Positions 10,615-21,250 of a DNA stretch of 64,000 nt are shown one piece after another. How positions within the stretch are numbered: position 1 is the first letter of the stretch; every line of letters begins with the position of its first letter. Source of the stretch: Flammeovirgaceae bacterium (GTDB lineage: Bacteria; Bacteroidota; Bacteroidia; Cytophagales; Cyclobacteriaceae); contig JADJMA010000005.1 in assembly GCA_016709845.1 (NCBI GenBank), positions 1-64,000 of the forward strand. Reading direction: 5' to 3'. The notes under the pieces were generated by a model. That model ran no database searches. It saw only the letters and a list, made by a program, of their open reading frames with translations, and was not told where the DNA came from. A program made the translations under genes and the position numbers.

Positions 10615-12794
10615 TTATTTTGGTGTATTTACAAAGACATTGGCTGACATGTTTCCTGAAATCAAGCTCATCTTTCCGGATACGCCAACGTCAACGCCTT
10701 TATCGCTTAATCCAGCATCACTCATGCCGGGCTGTTTAGTTCCGCTGCTATGGCCCTCAGCGATATGGTCATCGAACGTATCAATGATGTTTGATTTGAT
10801 ATTTACAGAAGCTTCACCCATTATATACATCTTCCACACCACGGCTGGTAAATTCTATACCCACGCCTGCTTTCACTGATGCGCCAATCTGCAGCGGCCC
10901 TTTGTTTGTGGAAATGCTTTGTCTATTAATGTGGCTTCCAACGTACCATTTACAAACTGGTCATTACCCTTATTATCGAATTCGAAGTTGAAACTGCCAC
11001 TTAGCCTTCCTGCATCGAATTCAACGTGTGTCTTGCCACATTCTATTACATTTTTAAGGACTATTAGATCAATTGTCGATTTGTAAGCACAATGCATATC
11101 ATCAAAATTGGCCAGCTTTACAGTTTTGTTTTTATCCGGCTCGGGTGCAGGGCAAACATTGTTTTCTGTGATGTGCGCTGTTTCTAAATACCTGCTTTCG
11201 CTTATCGCTGCCAGCCATTCTTTTTTTGCATTAATCTGCGTGGCGGCAAACACATCATCTTCCTGAACGAACTGCTTCCAGTATAATTCTTCTTCTATTT
11301 TTATACGCAACTGGTGCAAGTAATTTTTACGAGCTTCTTCCTATGGTTGATTGTAATTTTTATACACCCACTCGCTGTAAGGCCGCTGCACTTTGCACGC
11401 ATCGGAACCGATGTTTTCTCCTTTTTTGGCAAGCTCTGTTTCGTTATTGACTATTACACTAAACTTTTTTTCAAAATTCTTATGCGCATTGTCTTTCTCT
11501 GCCTGGAAACTTCTCATCAGACTATCCACTTTCTTTTTCGTTGCTTTCATCCTGAATGCAAGGCCACCATCCTTATTCATGTCCTCCAGGTTTCGTTGTG
11601 CCGTCTGCTCATAAAGATGGGTTGGGCCTGCTGATGTTGCCGATAGATTTGTAACGGATGAAACCGATACACTTCCATTGCCTTTTTGGTTACCCGTTAA
11701 TTTTTTGTAGTTTTCTTCTGCCTGCTTTGCTGCATTGTTTATGTAGGGTTGCAATTGCTGATTGAGCTGTAAGTTTTTATCCGTAATACTTTTTTGAAAA
11801 TTATCCCATACATATTTCAATTGAACTTCTTCATCATAATTTTTTGGATACTCGGGGCGCACAAAATTTCGCATACCTAACGGATTAGGATTGGGCCGGA
11901 AAGGAATCCTCATATCACTGCCTTTCACTTTGTAACCCAGTTGGCGCAGCTTATTCAATTTATCCAGCGAATAACTGTACGCCATAGAGTTCTTCATTTT
12001 TTCTATTGCTTTAGTTGTGTTTCCCTTACTTTCTTGTAGTAAGCATTGAGTATAATTCGCTTGCGGATGGTAGGCATAGATCCGGGTGGTTTTTTCTAAA
12101 TACATATCTGCTTTCTCTATATCACCCAGACCATACCAGGCCTGCCCTAGATTGTTGAGAATAGTGGTGTTGTCAGGGTATGTCTGATTGAGAAATTCTA
12201 AAAGAGGAATAGCCTGATGTGGCGCACCAGCCATACTGAGCATAGCAGAAAAATTGCTGAGCATATCGGCATCGGCCATTTTATTGTTAAGGCATGCTTT
12301 GCCCGTTATATACACGGCAGGTTCCAGTTTTCCGATAGTCCATAGACCAACTGCAGCATTGCTTATTTCTGCTTCACTGTAATTGCTTTGCTTCAGAGCA
12401 TTGTATGCTTTTTCTCCAAGTGTTTTTGTACTGATGGGTAAATGTTTTTCCATGTATTCATTTACACTTTTTATATAAGCAGGCAGCGCAGCAAGACTGA
12501 CCGTAACTTTGGGAATGGCCGCAATCAGCGTTTCATTTTTTTGGGTACACCTGTATTGGCGCTACCTACGGCCATGCCAATCTGCGCATCGGTAGCTCCG
12601 CCCGCAGCAGCATCAGGAATTTTAATGCCCATCTGTTCCATCATTTTGCGTTGCTCGGGTGTTAGTTGATCCAACGCCTTCTGTGCTTCTTTCTGGCGAG
12701 CTTCTATTTCAGCCTTTGTTTTTGGATTGCCTGTTTGAGCATACGCGTATGGTAAGCAGGTAAAAAGCAGGAGAAATAAAATAGTATTTTTCAT
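10615..12794 (-). CDS. Large secreted TPR-containing protein of unknown function (several frame breaks, one in-frame TAG)
   Basis: Reads as one gene of about 725 residues. It has a signal peptide (MKNTILFLLLFTCLPYAYAQ) and a Pro/Ala-rich segment. It then joins (one A missing near 12540; NETLIAAIPKVTVSLAALPA) to a TPR-like region (NNLGQAWYGLGDIEKADMYL) and a charged helical region. At 11341-11343 an in-frame TAG separates YNQP from EEARKNYLHQL, with the same frame continuing. A further break near 10905 (KGPLQIGASVKAGVGIEF), and one near 10845, lead to the end VFVNTPK at 10615. Either one damaged gene or two adjacent genes is possible; frame continuity across the TAG favours one. Function is unknown. 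Confidence 0.5.
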
Positions 12795-13032
12795 AATTGT
12801 TGAAATTGTTTGCCTGACCTGTAGAACAAATTAGTGTTGATTATAAACCCGTCATTGCCATAAGTGCTGTCTTAAAGAATCCTGCTGTAAAAGTAGTTTG
12901 GTAGAGCAGGCACAGTCATCATTAAAAGGATGATTTTTTATATATCACACTTTGAAAAATCATTAAAAAAGATGAGCGGAAACGTGGCATTTACTGACTT
13001 TCTTTGCGGCAGCAGAAAGATTAAATTATGCC

Positions 13033-14970
13033 ATGAAAAAACTATTGCTGATAATATTCGCTTTCGTGAGTTGTAATAGCATGGCGCAGGTAGCCTTGAA
13101 TATAGACAGCTTACTGAAAAAGATAGACGCTTCACGCGAGGATTCAAATAAAGTGAAGCTATACTACGCAGCTGCCAACCACTACATTAAAATCGACTTA
13201 AATGAAGCTGAGAAATTTTGCCAGAAGGGAGCGGAGTTAAGTAAAAAAATAAATTATAGACAGGGTATGGCAGACTACTTTACCAATTACTCTTCTGTTT
13301 TAAACTTCCGTGGAGACTTTGATGCTACCTTAAAAATAGATTTGGAGGCGGTTGACTACGCAAAACAATATGCTGACTCCAGCGAGCTAGCCCGCACCAT
13401 GTTAAATGTGGGTATCGCACACAAGCAACTTGAGAACTACGAAGCTGCTGTCTATTATATTGAACGGGCAAAGAACCTATTGATCAAGAACAACGATCAT
13501 CGCTATGATGGAAATACTTTTAATTTGCTGCAAAGCTTGTATTATTCTATGCACCAATATAGAAAAGGAGTTGGTAGTGGGTTAAACGCTATTAAAGCTC
13601 TTGAAAAAACAGACGACAAAGAATCACTGGGACAAGCGTATAATAATCTAGGCCTCAACTATCTCTATCTTCAGTCATATGATTCAGCAAAGTACTATCT
13701 AAGCAAAGCTGTAACTGAGGCTCAAAAGAATGGGGATATTGTGATACAGATAACCACAAATCTCAACTTTGCCCAAATTGCTCTTAACCAAGGCCAATAT
13801 GATAGTATTAAATTGTATGCAAACAAGGCGCTGACACTTTCTAAAAAATATGGCGCACATGAATTCGAAGGGCTGGCGCAATATGGTTTGGCCTATCACT
13901 ACTTATTAAAAAAAGACTATTCCAGATCAGCGTTGTTTGCAGACTCTGCTATGCGTTTGGCTAACCGCTTTACCATGCCCTACTTAAAGCAAAAAATGTA
14001 CGGTTTGCTTTCAAGCTTACATTACGCCAGGCAGAACACTACGTTGGGTTACTATTACTTCAATCAATACGAAATGCTTAATGATAGTGTACTAAATACC
14101 TCAATCACCAATAGCACAATTCACATTGAAAAGAAATTTGAAACAGAAAGAAAGGATGCAAAAATCAAGCTACAGCAAATACAACTCAACCAGAAAATTC
14201 TTGTTAATTATTTTCTCATTGGCGGTGCAGTGACATTGGTAATTATCTTGTTGCTTACATACCGCAATTACCAAGCCCGTCAAAAACTACAACAAACAAA
14301 AATTGATGAGCTTGAAACTGAAAAACGACTCACCGCAGCCGAGGCCGTATTGAAAGGAGAAGAGCAGGAAAGAACACGGTTAGCGAAAGATCTTCACGAT
14401 GGATTGGGCGGTATGCTCAGTGGTATAAAATTTTCATTAAACAATGTGAAAGAAAATTTAGTGATGACACCCGACAATGCGCATGCTTTTGAACGCAGCA
14501 TCGATATGTTGGATAGCAGTATTCAGGAAATGCGGAGAGTAGCCCATAACATGATGCCTGAATTATTATTGAAATATGGTCTGGACGTTGCGCTAAAAGA
14601 ATATTGTGCTGAAATTGAAAGAAGTGGTGTTATGCATACTACCTATCAGTCTATTAATATGGATAAGATAGCAATCAGTCAAAGTGCTGCAGTTACTATT
14701 TACCGCATTGTACAGGAACTTTCAAATAATGCCATCAAACACGCCAATGCAACAGAAATTTTAGTTCAGGCGCATGTTTCCGAACAAGAGAAATTATTGA
14801 CAATAACCGTGGAAGATAATGGCAAAGGTTTTGATCCGGCAATTTTAAAACAATCTTTAGGAATGGGATGGAGTAATATTCAAAACCGTGTGGAATTTTT
14901 GAAAGGTAAAATAGATGTGAGTTCAGAAAAAGGTAAAGGCACATCGGTACTCATTGAAGTAAATATTTAA
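13033..14970 (+). CDS. TPR sensor histidine kinase, NarL/HisKA_3 type
   Basis: 645 residues: signal peptide, five or more TPR units (about 25-380; AYNNLGLNYLYLQSYDSAKY), one transmembrane helix (about 395-415; YFLIGGAVTLVIILLLTY), a coiled coil (LQQTKIDELETEKRLTAAEA), and a HisKA_3 dimerisation domain with phospho-acceptor His in RLAKDLHDGLGGML. The HATPase domain shows an N-box (ELSNNAIKHANA), G1 (VEDNGKGFD) and GMGWSNIQNRVEFLKGKI. The TPRs are predicted periplasmic or extracytoplasmic. The response regulator gene follows 42 bp downstream. It lies divergently from the four-gene minus-strand exported-protein block; control of that block is inference. Confidence 0.9.
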   Translation: MKKLLLIIFAFVSCNSMAQVALNIDSLLKKIDASREDSNKVKLYYAAANHYIKIDLNEAEKFCQKGAELSKKINYRQGMADYFTNYSSVLNFRGDFDATLKIDLEAVDYAKQYADSSELARTMLNVGIAHKQLENYEAAVYYIERAKNLLIKNNDHRYDGNTFNLLQSLYYSMHQYRKGVGSGLNAIKALEKTDDKESLGQAYNNLGLNYLYLQSYDSAKYYLSKAVTEAQKNGDIVIQITTNLNFAQIALNQGQYDSIKLYANKALTLSKKYGAHEFEGLAQYGLAYHYLLKKDYSRSALFADSAMRLANRFTMPYLKQKMYGLLSSLHYARQNTTLGYYYFNQYEMLNDSVLNTSITNSTIHIEKKFETERKDAKIKLQQIQLNQKILVNYFLIGGAVTLVIILLLTYRNYQARQKLQQTKIDELETEKRLTAAEAVLKGEEQERTRLAKDLHDGLGGMLSGIKFSLNNVKENLVMTPDNAHAFERSIDMLDSSIQEMRRVAHNMMPELLLKYGLDVALKEYCAEIERSGVMHTTYQSINMDKIAISQSAAVTIYRIVQELSNNAIKHANATEILVQAHVSEQEKLLTITVEDNGKGFDPAILKQSLGMGWSNIQNRVEFLKGKIDVSSEKGKGTSVLIEVNI

Positions 14971-15012
14971 ACAAGTTATCTATCGTTATAAGATGTTTTT
15001 AGCTACTGCTTT

Positions 15013-15627
15013 ATGAAGACGAGCTTATTTATAGTGGACGATCATTATATGGTGATTGAAGGTATTCGCTCCTTGTTGCAAAACGAAAGAGATATTGAAT
15101 GGATGGGACATGCCACCCATGCGGCTTCTTGTTTAAGTTTTCTTAAGCAACATCAACCCAATGTAATATTGATGGACGTGAACCTACCCGATATGAGCGG
15201 CATTGAATTGTGTAAAGAAGTAAAGAAGCTCTATGCGTCAGTATTTATAATTGGTCTCAGCACCTTTAATCAACAAGCCATTATCAGAAATATGATGGAT
15301 AACGGAGCGTCCGGTTATGTATTAAAAAATGCCACCAAAGAAGAGTTGCTGGCGGCCATCCAAAAAGTAATGAAGGGTGATACCTATTTTAGTTGGGAAG
15401 CCGTTGAATCCTTAAAGGACAAGGAGAGCAAAGCTCCCGTAATAACCAGACGAGAAAAAGAAGTTTTAAAACTCATTGCCGAAGGACTTACCAATGCGGA
15501 GATCTCAGAAAAACTTTTTATTAGTGTTCCTACTGTAAATACCCACCGCAAAAGTTTGCTGGAAAAATTTGAAGTAAAAAATACGGCCATGCTTCTTGGG
15601 AAGGTATACAGGATGGGCCTTTTATAA
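15013..15627 (+). CDS. LuxR/NarL-family response regulator
   Basis: 204 residues. The receiver domain (1-120) has acidic pocket IVDDHY, phospho-acceptor Asp in ILMDVNLPDMSG, Ser in GLSTF and Lys in YVLKNATKEE. The GerE-type helix-turn-helix (about 140-200) has ITRREKEVLKLIAEGLTNAE and VPTVNTHRKSLLEKF. It is the partner of the upstream TPR kinase, 42 bp away and probably in one transcript. It is expected to bind DNA as a phosphorylated dimer; target sites are not visible. Confidence 0.9.
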   Translation: MKTSLFIVDDHYMVIEGIRSLLQNERDIEWMGHATHAASCLSFLKQHQPNVILMDVNLPDMSGIELCKEVKKLYASVFIIGLSTFNQQAIIRNMMDNGASGYVLKNATKEELLAAIQKVMKGDTYFSWEAVESLKDKESKAPVITRREKEVLKLIAEGLTNAEISEKLFISVPTVNTHRKSLLEKFEVKNTAMLLGKVYRMGLL

Positions 15628-15771
15628 AGTGTGTCAACCGTCATTTCCCTCTTTGCCCTTCTCATCACACCGATTAAAGTCTTTCGTTCAAGGATATAAT
15701 TCCTTATCGATTTTAAATGATGCTGATTGATACTTCAGATCGAATTTTACAGCCGTTTGTGTTAAAACAAA

Positions 15772-15794
15772 AAAGCACCCAGTTTAGGTGCTTT
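15772..15794 (-). terminator. Intrinsic terminator downstream of tRNA-Lys
   Basis: On the minus strand AAAGCACC and GGTGCTTT form an 8-bp stem with a 7-nt loop (plus coordinates 15772-15779 and 15787-15794), followed by a T-rich tract. It lies 12 bp beyond the tRNA 3' end, in the direction of tRNA transcription. Confidence 0.75.
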
Positions 15795-15806
15795 AGTGAC
15801 ATTTTG

Positions 15807-15879
15807 TGGCCCCGCTGGGATTCGAACCCAGGACCCATACATTAAAAGTGTATTGCTCTACCAGCTGAGCTACGAGACC
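15807..15879 (-). tRNA. tRNA-Lys (anticodon TTT)
   Basis: Minus-strand cloverleaf of 73 nt. Acceptor arms GGTCTCG and CGGGGCC pair fully with G-T wobbles, with discriminator A. The D-arm is GCTC/GAGC. The anticodon arm ATACA/TGTAT has loop CTTTTAA, so the anticodon is TTT. The T-arm is CTGGG/CCCAG with loop TTCGAAT. CCA is not encoded. Confidence 0.95.
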
Positions 15880-15891
15880 TTCCCTATTTTG

Positions 15892-15931
15892 TGCTCTACC
15901 TCCCGATAGCTATCGGGAGAGCTACGAGACC
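15892..15931 (-). repeat. tRNA-Lys 5'-end fragment split by an 18-bp palindrome
   Basis: Plus-strand TGCTCTACC (15892-15900) and GAGCTACGAGACC (15919-15931) repeat the 5' half of the adjacent tRNA-Lys. The tRNA has only AGCT between these blocks. Here AGCT sits at the centre of the perfect palindrome TCCCGATAGCTATCGGGA (15901-15918). The rest of the tRNA is absent, so this is a non-functional remnant. CCCGATAGCTATCGGG-type palindromes occur widely in Bacteroidota genomes, to my recollection. Confidence 0.8.
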
Positions 15932-15999
15932 AAAAAAAACTTTACTTCTTGCCTGTTTTAAAGGCTTTTCCGTAATTGAGGGCACAAAGGTAACAGGAT

Positions 16000-16736
16000 A
16001 TGAAAAATATACAAACCCACATTTTAAAATTTCTGCTTATAAGCAGTGCTCTTTTTGTAAGTGTGGTGGCTCGGGCCGAATATATTCCTGTACAATTAAC
16101 TCAGGGCGATTCGTTGTTTGCAAAAAACAATACACACAATCTTTTGATCTGTACCACATGCTTTATGAAAGTGGCCGCTATACGCCCGCTATGTTATTGA
16201 AAATGGCATACATACAGGAAGGACTGGGTCGCATTAGTCAATCTATCTATTATCTACAACTCTACTATAAAGCAACCAACGATGAGCAGGCCTTAAGCAA
16301 AATTGAAGAACTGGCCACTAAGCATTAGCTGGAAGGGTACACCGCTTCGGTGGAGGGTGCGTTTAGAAATACCTTACCTAAGTACCAGTTCTCTATTCGT
16401 ATGATGTTGTTATCCATGGGGTTATTTTCTTTTGCGCTGATCATCTATCAAAAAAGGAAAAAATATAAACCCATGGGGGCTGGCCTGGCCACGGTATTTA
16501 TGATGGGTATTTTATTTGCCCATGTAAACTTGTTTACCGCACCGGAGGAAGGACTTGTTTCTGCCAACCAAACCTATTTAATGAGCGGCCCTTCGGCAGG
16601 TTCATCCGTCATTGCCATCATTAGCGAAGGCCATCAACTGAAAATAAAAGATAAGAAAGATGTGTGGATGAAGGTGGAGTGGCAGGACAAAACCGCTTAC
16701 GTGAAGGAAGATAAACTTCTGCGCTCAACCTTTTAA
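16000..16736 (+). CDS. TPR and SH3b membrane protein (frameshift plus in-frame TAG)
   Basis: About 245 residues. It has a signal peptide (KNIQTHILKFLLISSALFVS), a short TPR-like region (YHMLYESGRYTPAMLLKMAY), and two transmembrane helices (about 128-145 and 155-175; LLSMGLFSFALIIYQKRKK). The C-terminal bacterial SH3 domain shows ANQTYLMSGPSAGSSVIAII and WMKVEWQDKTAYVKED. This resembles the BatE layout in Bacteroidota aerotolerance loci, but no bat neighbours are present. The frame breaks near 16130 (one A; joins LFAKKQYTQSFDLYHM). A TAG at 16326-16328 interrupts ATKH / LEGYTASVEGAF in the same frame, where Gln (CAG) would be natural. The start is ATG 16000 by signal peptide. Confidence 0.65.
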
Positions 16737-16965
16737 CTAGTTCTTTGCCGGAGGTATCTGCTCAACATAAAAAAAACATTTTCTTGCCGATTATAAATAT
16801 CGAGCAACCCATCTTATTTATATTTAAGATATCGCTGACTTTCGTGAACCGATCTGTCTTTCCATCGGTATCTTCTCAGATGGTTTATTGGATAGAGTCA
16901 TCCTTTTCGGATAACTAACTTTTTATTAGACGAATCCGCCCGACTGGAACTTTGTTCTGGAAATA

Positions 16966-19679
16966 TTAGTAACGAATGGAGAGCGGGCCCTTGTATTCTT
17001 TGTTGGTGTACTTTACTACATAGTAATAAACGCCAGCTGCCTGATCCGGTGCATACCAACGAAAGGTTCGCTCGGTACTTTTAAAGACCTCTCCGCCCCA
17101 ACGATTATAAATTTTCACAGATTCAAACCGACTAATGCAATTATCCAACGGAAGTGAAATTTGTTGATCGGGATTTTGGTTTGGATCTGCATTAAACGAA
17201 CAAGGGCTAATGCCTTCTAATGCAAAATAATCATTGCACCCATCGCCATTGGGTGTAATCACATTGGGCGGAAGAAACGCTGTATCCGATCCATCGATAT
17301 CTTTGATCGTTATGTTTACGGTTACCGTATCGGCTTTTTCGGCAAAGCACCGGTCGTCTGCCAATCTGAATTTGAAAACATAGTTATTTTCATAAACACC
17401 CTTTTCAAAAATAGAACAATCGGGTTGCCACGAAAAAGTAGTTTGTACAGGACTTTTTTTACCTGTTACGGGTGTAAACGAATAACCGGTTGGAGTTACA
17501 TTTCCTGAAGCCTCAATCAACGTTAAAGAAAGTAAGTCCTGTGTTGGAGAAACATCGGCATCCGCTCCGGTAAGTAAAAACTGAATGGATTCTCCCAGTG
17601 TGAAGTTAACGGTTTGATCGTTGATTACGCTTGCCCCTTGTTGTATGGTAAGCTGTGGCGGGGCATTGAGGGGTGGCAACAGTTTAACTTCAACGTCTAC
17701 TGTATCGGCTTTATAAAATTTACACTTGTTGGCATTATCGACCACAATAAACTTGAATAGAAAACTACTCTTCTTTTTCAGATCGATATTCCCACACGTG
17801 ATATCCCATTGGAAGCGGGAGGACACCAGGCCGTTACCCGTTACCGGTGGAAACGAAATTCCATAAAGCTCCAGGGAATCTCTTTGTACTAAATCCAAAA
17901 TAAGAAAATCGTTATCGGAATCTTTTCCGGTAACCAAAAAAGATAAGGACTCATTAACTCTTCGCTGAATATTTAAGACCTGCCGCTCTTGCGGATCACT
18001 GGTTAAATCGGTATCAATAACAGGATCGGCATTATGCGGAAGATTAACCGAAAACCGAAAGGCCGCGCTTACCGGATCGCCAAAGTCACATACATCATTA
18101 TCATTAACCGTAATCTTTACTTCCAAAATTGTTGCGGTTGGTAAAATTATAAATGTTACAAAGGCATCCCATTTAATCTTTCCTCTTACTATACCGTTTT
18201 GGCGGGGCTCATAAATTTCACCTGAAATCCCGCATCCGGCCAACACAAAACCATCGGTGGTAACCGATACGATCAACTCGTCACCATCATTATCCCGTGC
18301 TTCAAATTCGCGTTCAAAAGAAGCTCCTTCATTTATTTGTGGAATGATGAGCACCGGTTGCACCGGATCTATAAAATAAGGGTTGCTGTTGGGTGGGGGT
18401 TCAATATTAACTTCAATCTTTAGGGTGTCGCTCAAGGGCAAGCTGCAGGCATCATCAAAAGCAATGATACCAATCTGGTACGGGCCACCTTCAAAATACG
18501 GACAGCGTGGGAAACAGATAGTAAAATCTTTTGTACTTCCGTTTAATAATGTGGCGGTGGTAATTTCCGGAAGTACTTCGCTTACATTTTTCTTAAAGTT
18601 GAGCGAAACAGCCCGAATGGAAATCCGTTCAGTAAAATTATCTTCCGCTTTACTTGCATCCGGATCGGAAACTCGCACCTGAATACATCGGTTATCATCG
18701 GCCGTCAGGTTTGTAAAGCTTACGCTCATATTTTCATCGTAATTGAAATCGGAGTCCGTCAATTTCTTTCCCAAAATCTGTGGCGGATCTGCTTGCGGGC
18801 AGGCATCCACCACTAACATTTGAAAGTCGCGCCTGCTTTCCCCTATTTTTTCTCCGCTTCGGTATTCTTCAATTCGCACCGCAAAAACATAAAGACCTTG
18901 TGTTCGGGGTGTAGCCGTAAGCAAACCATCTTTACTTATTCTTAAATCGGGTTGTCCGTTAATAATATTTGATAAACTATAACCCGGTCTCCAGATTACC
19001 AGTGGAAAAGGACCAGGCGATGCCGGAGGTAACGCCTCAGACGAGGTAGTGTTAAGAGGCGTAACTAATGTATAAACCAACGAATCGTCATCGTCATCAA
19101 CACCAGCAAAATCTACATAGTAAGGACGATACGGACAGGCAAAATCGTTAAGAGGAGGAAAGAGTCGGGGAGATGAATTGATAAAAGACTGTCCATTTTT
19201 AACCACGGGGGGAACTCCAGATAAAAAGTTTGACCTGCCGCTATGTTGCTACCCTGGGGTATCTGACTATAAATATTGGTAATGGTATAATTACGACAAC
19301 ATCTTTCCCATACCACAAAATAACCCTTGGGGTCTGTGTACACATTAGGAGATAATATCAGCGTAGTAGTATAGAAAAGTTTGGAGGTTATAATTTCTCC
19401 CCTCGAGCATTCGGGTTGCGTATAAGGAACGTTTGATTCATCAGATAAACTCATCAATACGGTGCCCATTAGCGCTTTGTCGCTCTTTCTATAAATGGAA
19501 ACCGAGACATTCTGATCTTTCGCTCCGGGCGCACCGTTGATCTGATCAAAATAAATAATCAGGTTAAGTCGATAGGTGCTACCCGAAACATGGATTAATT
19601 CAAACTCGCCACCCACAATATGCGAGGCAACAAGTGGGAATGAAATAAGTAGAAGAAGAGTTAGTAAAAGTCGTTTCAT
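16966..19679 (-). CDS. Very long cell-surface protein with gliding-motility-associated (T9SS-type) C-terminal domain (one frameshift)
   Basis: About 904 residues. ATG at 19679 is chosen because MKRLLLTLLLLISFPLVAS is a clean signal peptide. Repeated Ig/cadherin-like beta domains of about 100 residues follow (for example FEARDNDGDELIVSV, VTGKDSDNDFLILDLV, LTGADADVSPTQDLLSLTL), each with Asp/Asn-rich loops that could bind Ca2+. The C-terminus NVITPNGDGCNDYFALEGI ... IYNRWGGEVFKS ... GVYYYVVKYTNKEYKGPL is the CHU_C/gliding-motility C-terminal domain, recognised for type IX secretion. The frame breaks near 19205 with one C missing from a C-run. It is likely a secreted adhesin or surface protein. 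Confidence 0.8.
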
Positions 19680-19775
19680 CACAGGCAACCGGACACGAAA
19701 GATAACCAATTCAAATCACAGCTTAAAACCCCCCATATTTCAGTAATTTCGCAACGCTTAAAAATGCATTTTTAA

Positions 19776-21197
19776 ATGAGAAAAGGAGACTTATTGGAGA
19801 ATATTGAAATTGAAACCATGGCTGCTGAAGGCAAATGCATTGCTAAGGTTGATGGACTTGTCTTGTTTATTAAAGGTGGTGCTCCGGGCGATACAGTACA
19901 AGTGAAGCTGACTAAAATCAAAAGTAGTTTCCTTGAGGGGACGGTGACGGCAATCCAAAAATTCTCACCACTCCGCACAGAGCCTTTTTGTGAGCACTTT
20001 GGTATGTGCGGAGGTTGCTCGTGGCAGCACATCAATTATGAAACACAATTAAAATACAAACAACAGCAAGTTATTGATAATCTTGAACGCTTAGGCGGAT
20101 TAACATTACCCCCCATCACTCCTATCCTCGGATCAAAAAGAATAAATTATTACCGCAACAAACTCGATTACACCTTTACCTCTAACCGCTGGCTTACCAA
20201 AGAAGAACTTGATCGTGCCATTGAAGAAAGTCGTTTTGAGGTGGGATTAGGCTACCACATTCCTAAAATGTTTGATCGCGTGTTTGATGTGGCCAACTGC
20301 TACCTGCAACCAGAGCCTTCAAACTCCATTCGCTTGCTGGTGCGCAAAACTGCTGTCGAAAATGAGATTCCTTTTTTTGACTTACGTAGGCAAGTAGGAT
20401 TCCTGCGCACACTCACAATCCGATCTTCCAACATAGGTGAAGTAATGATCATTTTGCAAGTGACAGCCGATGAAAAGAACTGGATCGAAAAGATTTTAAA
20501 AACATTAACCGATGCGTTTCCGCAAATCACTTCGGCTAACTACATCATCAACAATAAAAAGAACGACACCTTTGCTGATTTGGATGTGATCTGCTGGAAA
20601 GGTAATCCATACATTACCGAACAAATGGAGAAACCCGATGGAAGTGGCACGCTTCAGTTTCGGATTGGGCCTAAATCATTTTATCAAACCAATTCCGATC
20701 AGGCGCATGAATTATATAAAGTAGCCTGGCAAATGGCCGACCTAAAAGGTAGTGAGCATGTGTATGATCTTTATACCGGCACGGGTACCATCGCCAACTT
20801 TGTAGCCGGGCAGGCAAAAAAAGTAATTGGCTTAGAATATGTCGCTGCTGCGATTGAAGACGCTAAAGCAAATTCAAAACTCAACCACATTACCAACACT
20901 GAGTTTTATGCTGGTGACATGAAAGATTTGTTAACCGATGATTTTCTATCACAGCATGGAAAGCCTGACACCATAATAACAGATCCTCCGCGGGCCGGCA
21001 TGCACGAAGATGTGAATAACATGTTGTTAAAAGTGGCTCCTAATCGAATTGTGTATGTGAGTTGCAATGCGGCTACTCAGGCCCGCGATTTAAAAATACT
21101 GTCTGAAAAATATGACATCACCGCAGTACAGGCGGTTGACATGTTTCCGCAAACTACCCATGTCGAAAATGTAGTGCGGCTGGATTTGAGAAAATAA
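19776..21197 (+). CDS. rlmD: 23S rRNA (uracil-C5)-methyltransferase, RlmD/RumA family
   Basis: 473 residues. The N-terminal TRAM RNA-binding domain (about 1-60; MAAEGKCIAKVDGLVLFIKG) is followed by an Fe-S-type Cys cluster (CEHFGMCGGCSWQH), a central RNA-binding insert, and a Rossmann methyltransferase fold (VYDLYTGTGTIANFVA). The catalytic region shows TDPPRAGMHEDV and YVSCNAATQARDL, with the Cys nucleophile in SCN. Length matches the family. Which uracil is modified (1939 or another) cannot be told from sequence alone. It is intact, divergent from the surface-protein gene, and 100 bp before dinB. Confidence 0.9.
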   Translation: MRKGDLLENIEIETMAAEGKCIAKVDGLVLFIKGGAPGDTVQVKLTKIKSSFLEGTVTAIQKFSPLRTEPFCEHFGMCGGCSWQHINYETQLKYKQQQVIDNLERLGGLTLPPITPILGSKRINYYRNKLDYTFTSNRWLTKEELDRAIEESRFEVGLGYHIPKMFDRVFDVANCYLQPEPSNSIRLLVRKTAVENEIPFFDLRRQVGFLRTLTIRSSNIGEVMIILQVTADEKNWIEKILKTLTDAFPQITSANYIINNKKNDTFADLDVICWKGNPYITEQMEKPDGSGTLQFRIGPKSFYQTNSDQAHELYKVAWQMADLKGSEHVYDLYTGTGTIANFVAGQAKKVIGLEYVAAAIEDAKANSKLNHITNTEFYAGDMKDLLTDDFLSQHGKPDTIITDPPRAGMHEDVNNMLLKVAPNRIVYVSCNAATQARDLKILSEKYDITAVQAVDMFPQTTHVENVVRLDLRK

Positions 21198-21250
21198 TAT
21201 TTACCACATCCTACGAAAAGAAGGGTTTTTCCACCCCTTAAACACAAAAT

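Noticed and set aside
15891..15999. Longer start for the TPR/SH3 gene reading through the tRNA remnant
   Set aside because: The in-frame extension is tRNA-derived and palindromic sequence and lacks a signal peptide. ATG 16000 starts a clean signal sequence.
11341..16328. Reassignment of TAG to an amino acid
   Set aside because: TAG serves as the normal stop of intact genes here (for example leuC), and only two in-frame cases were found in damaged genes. Mutation or miscall is simpler.
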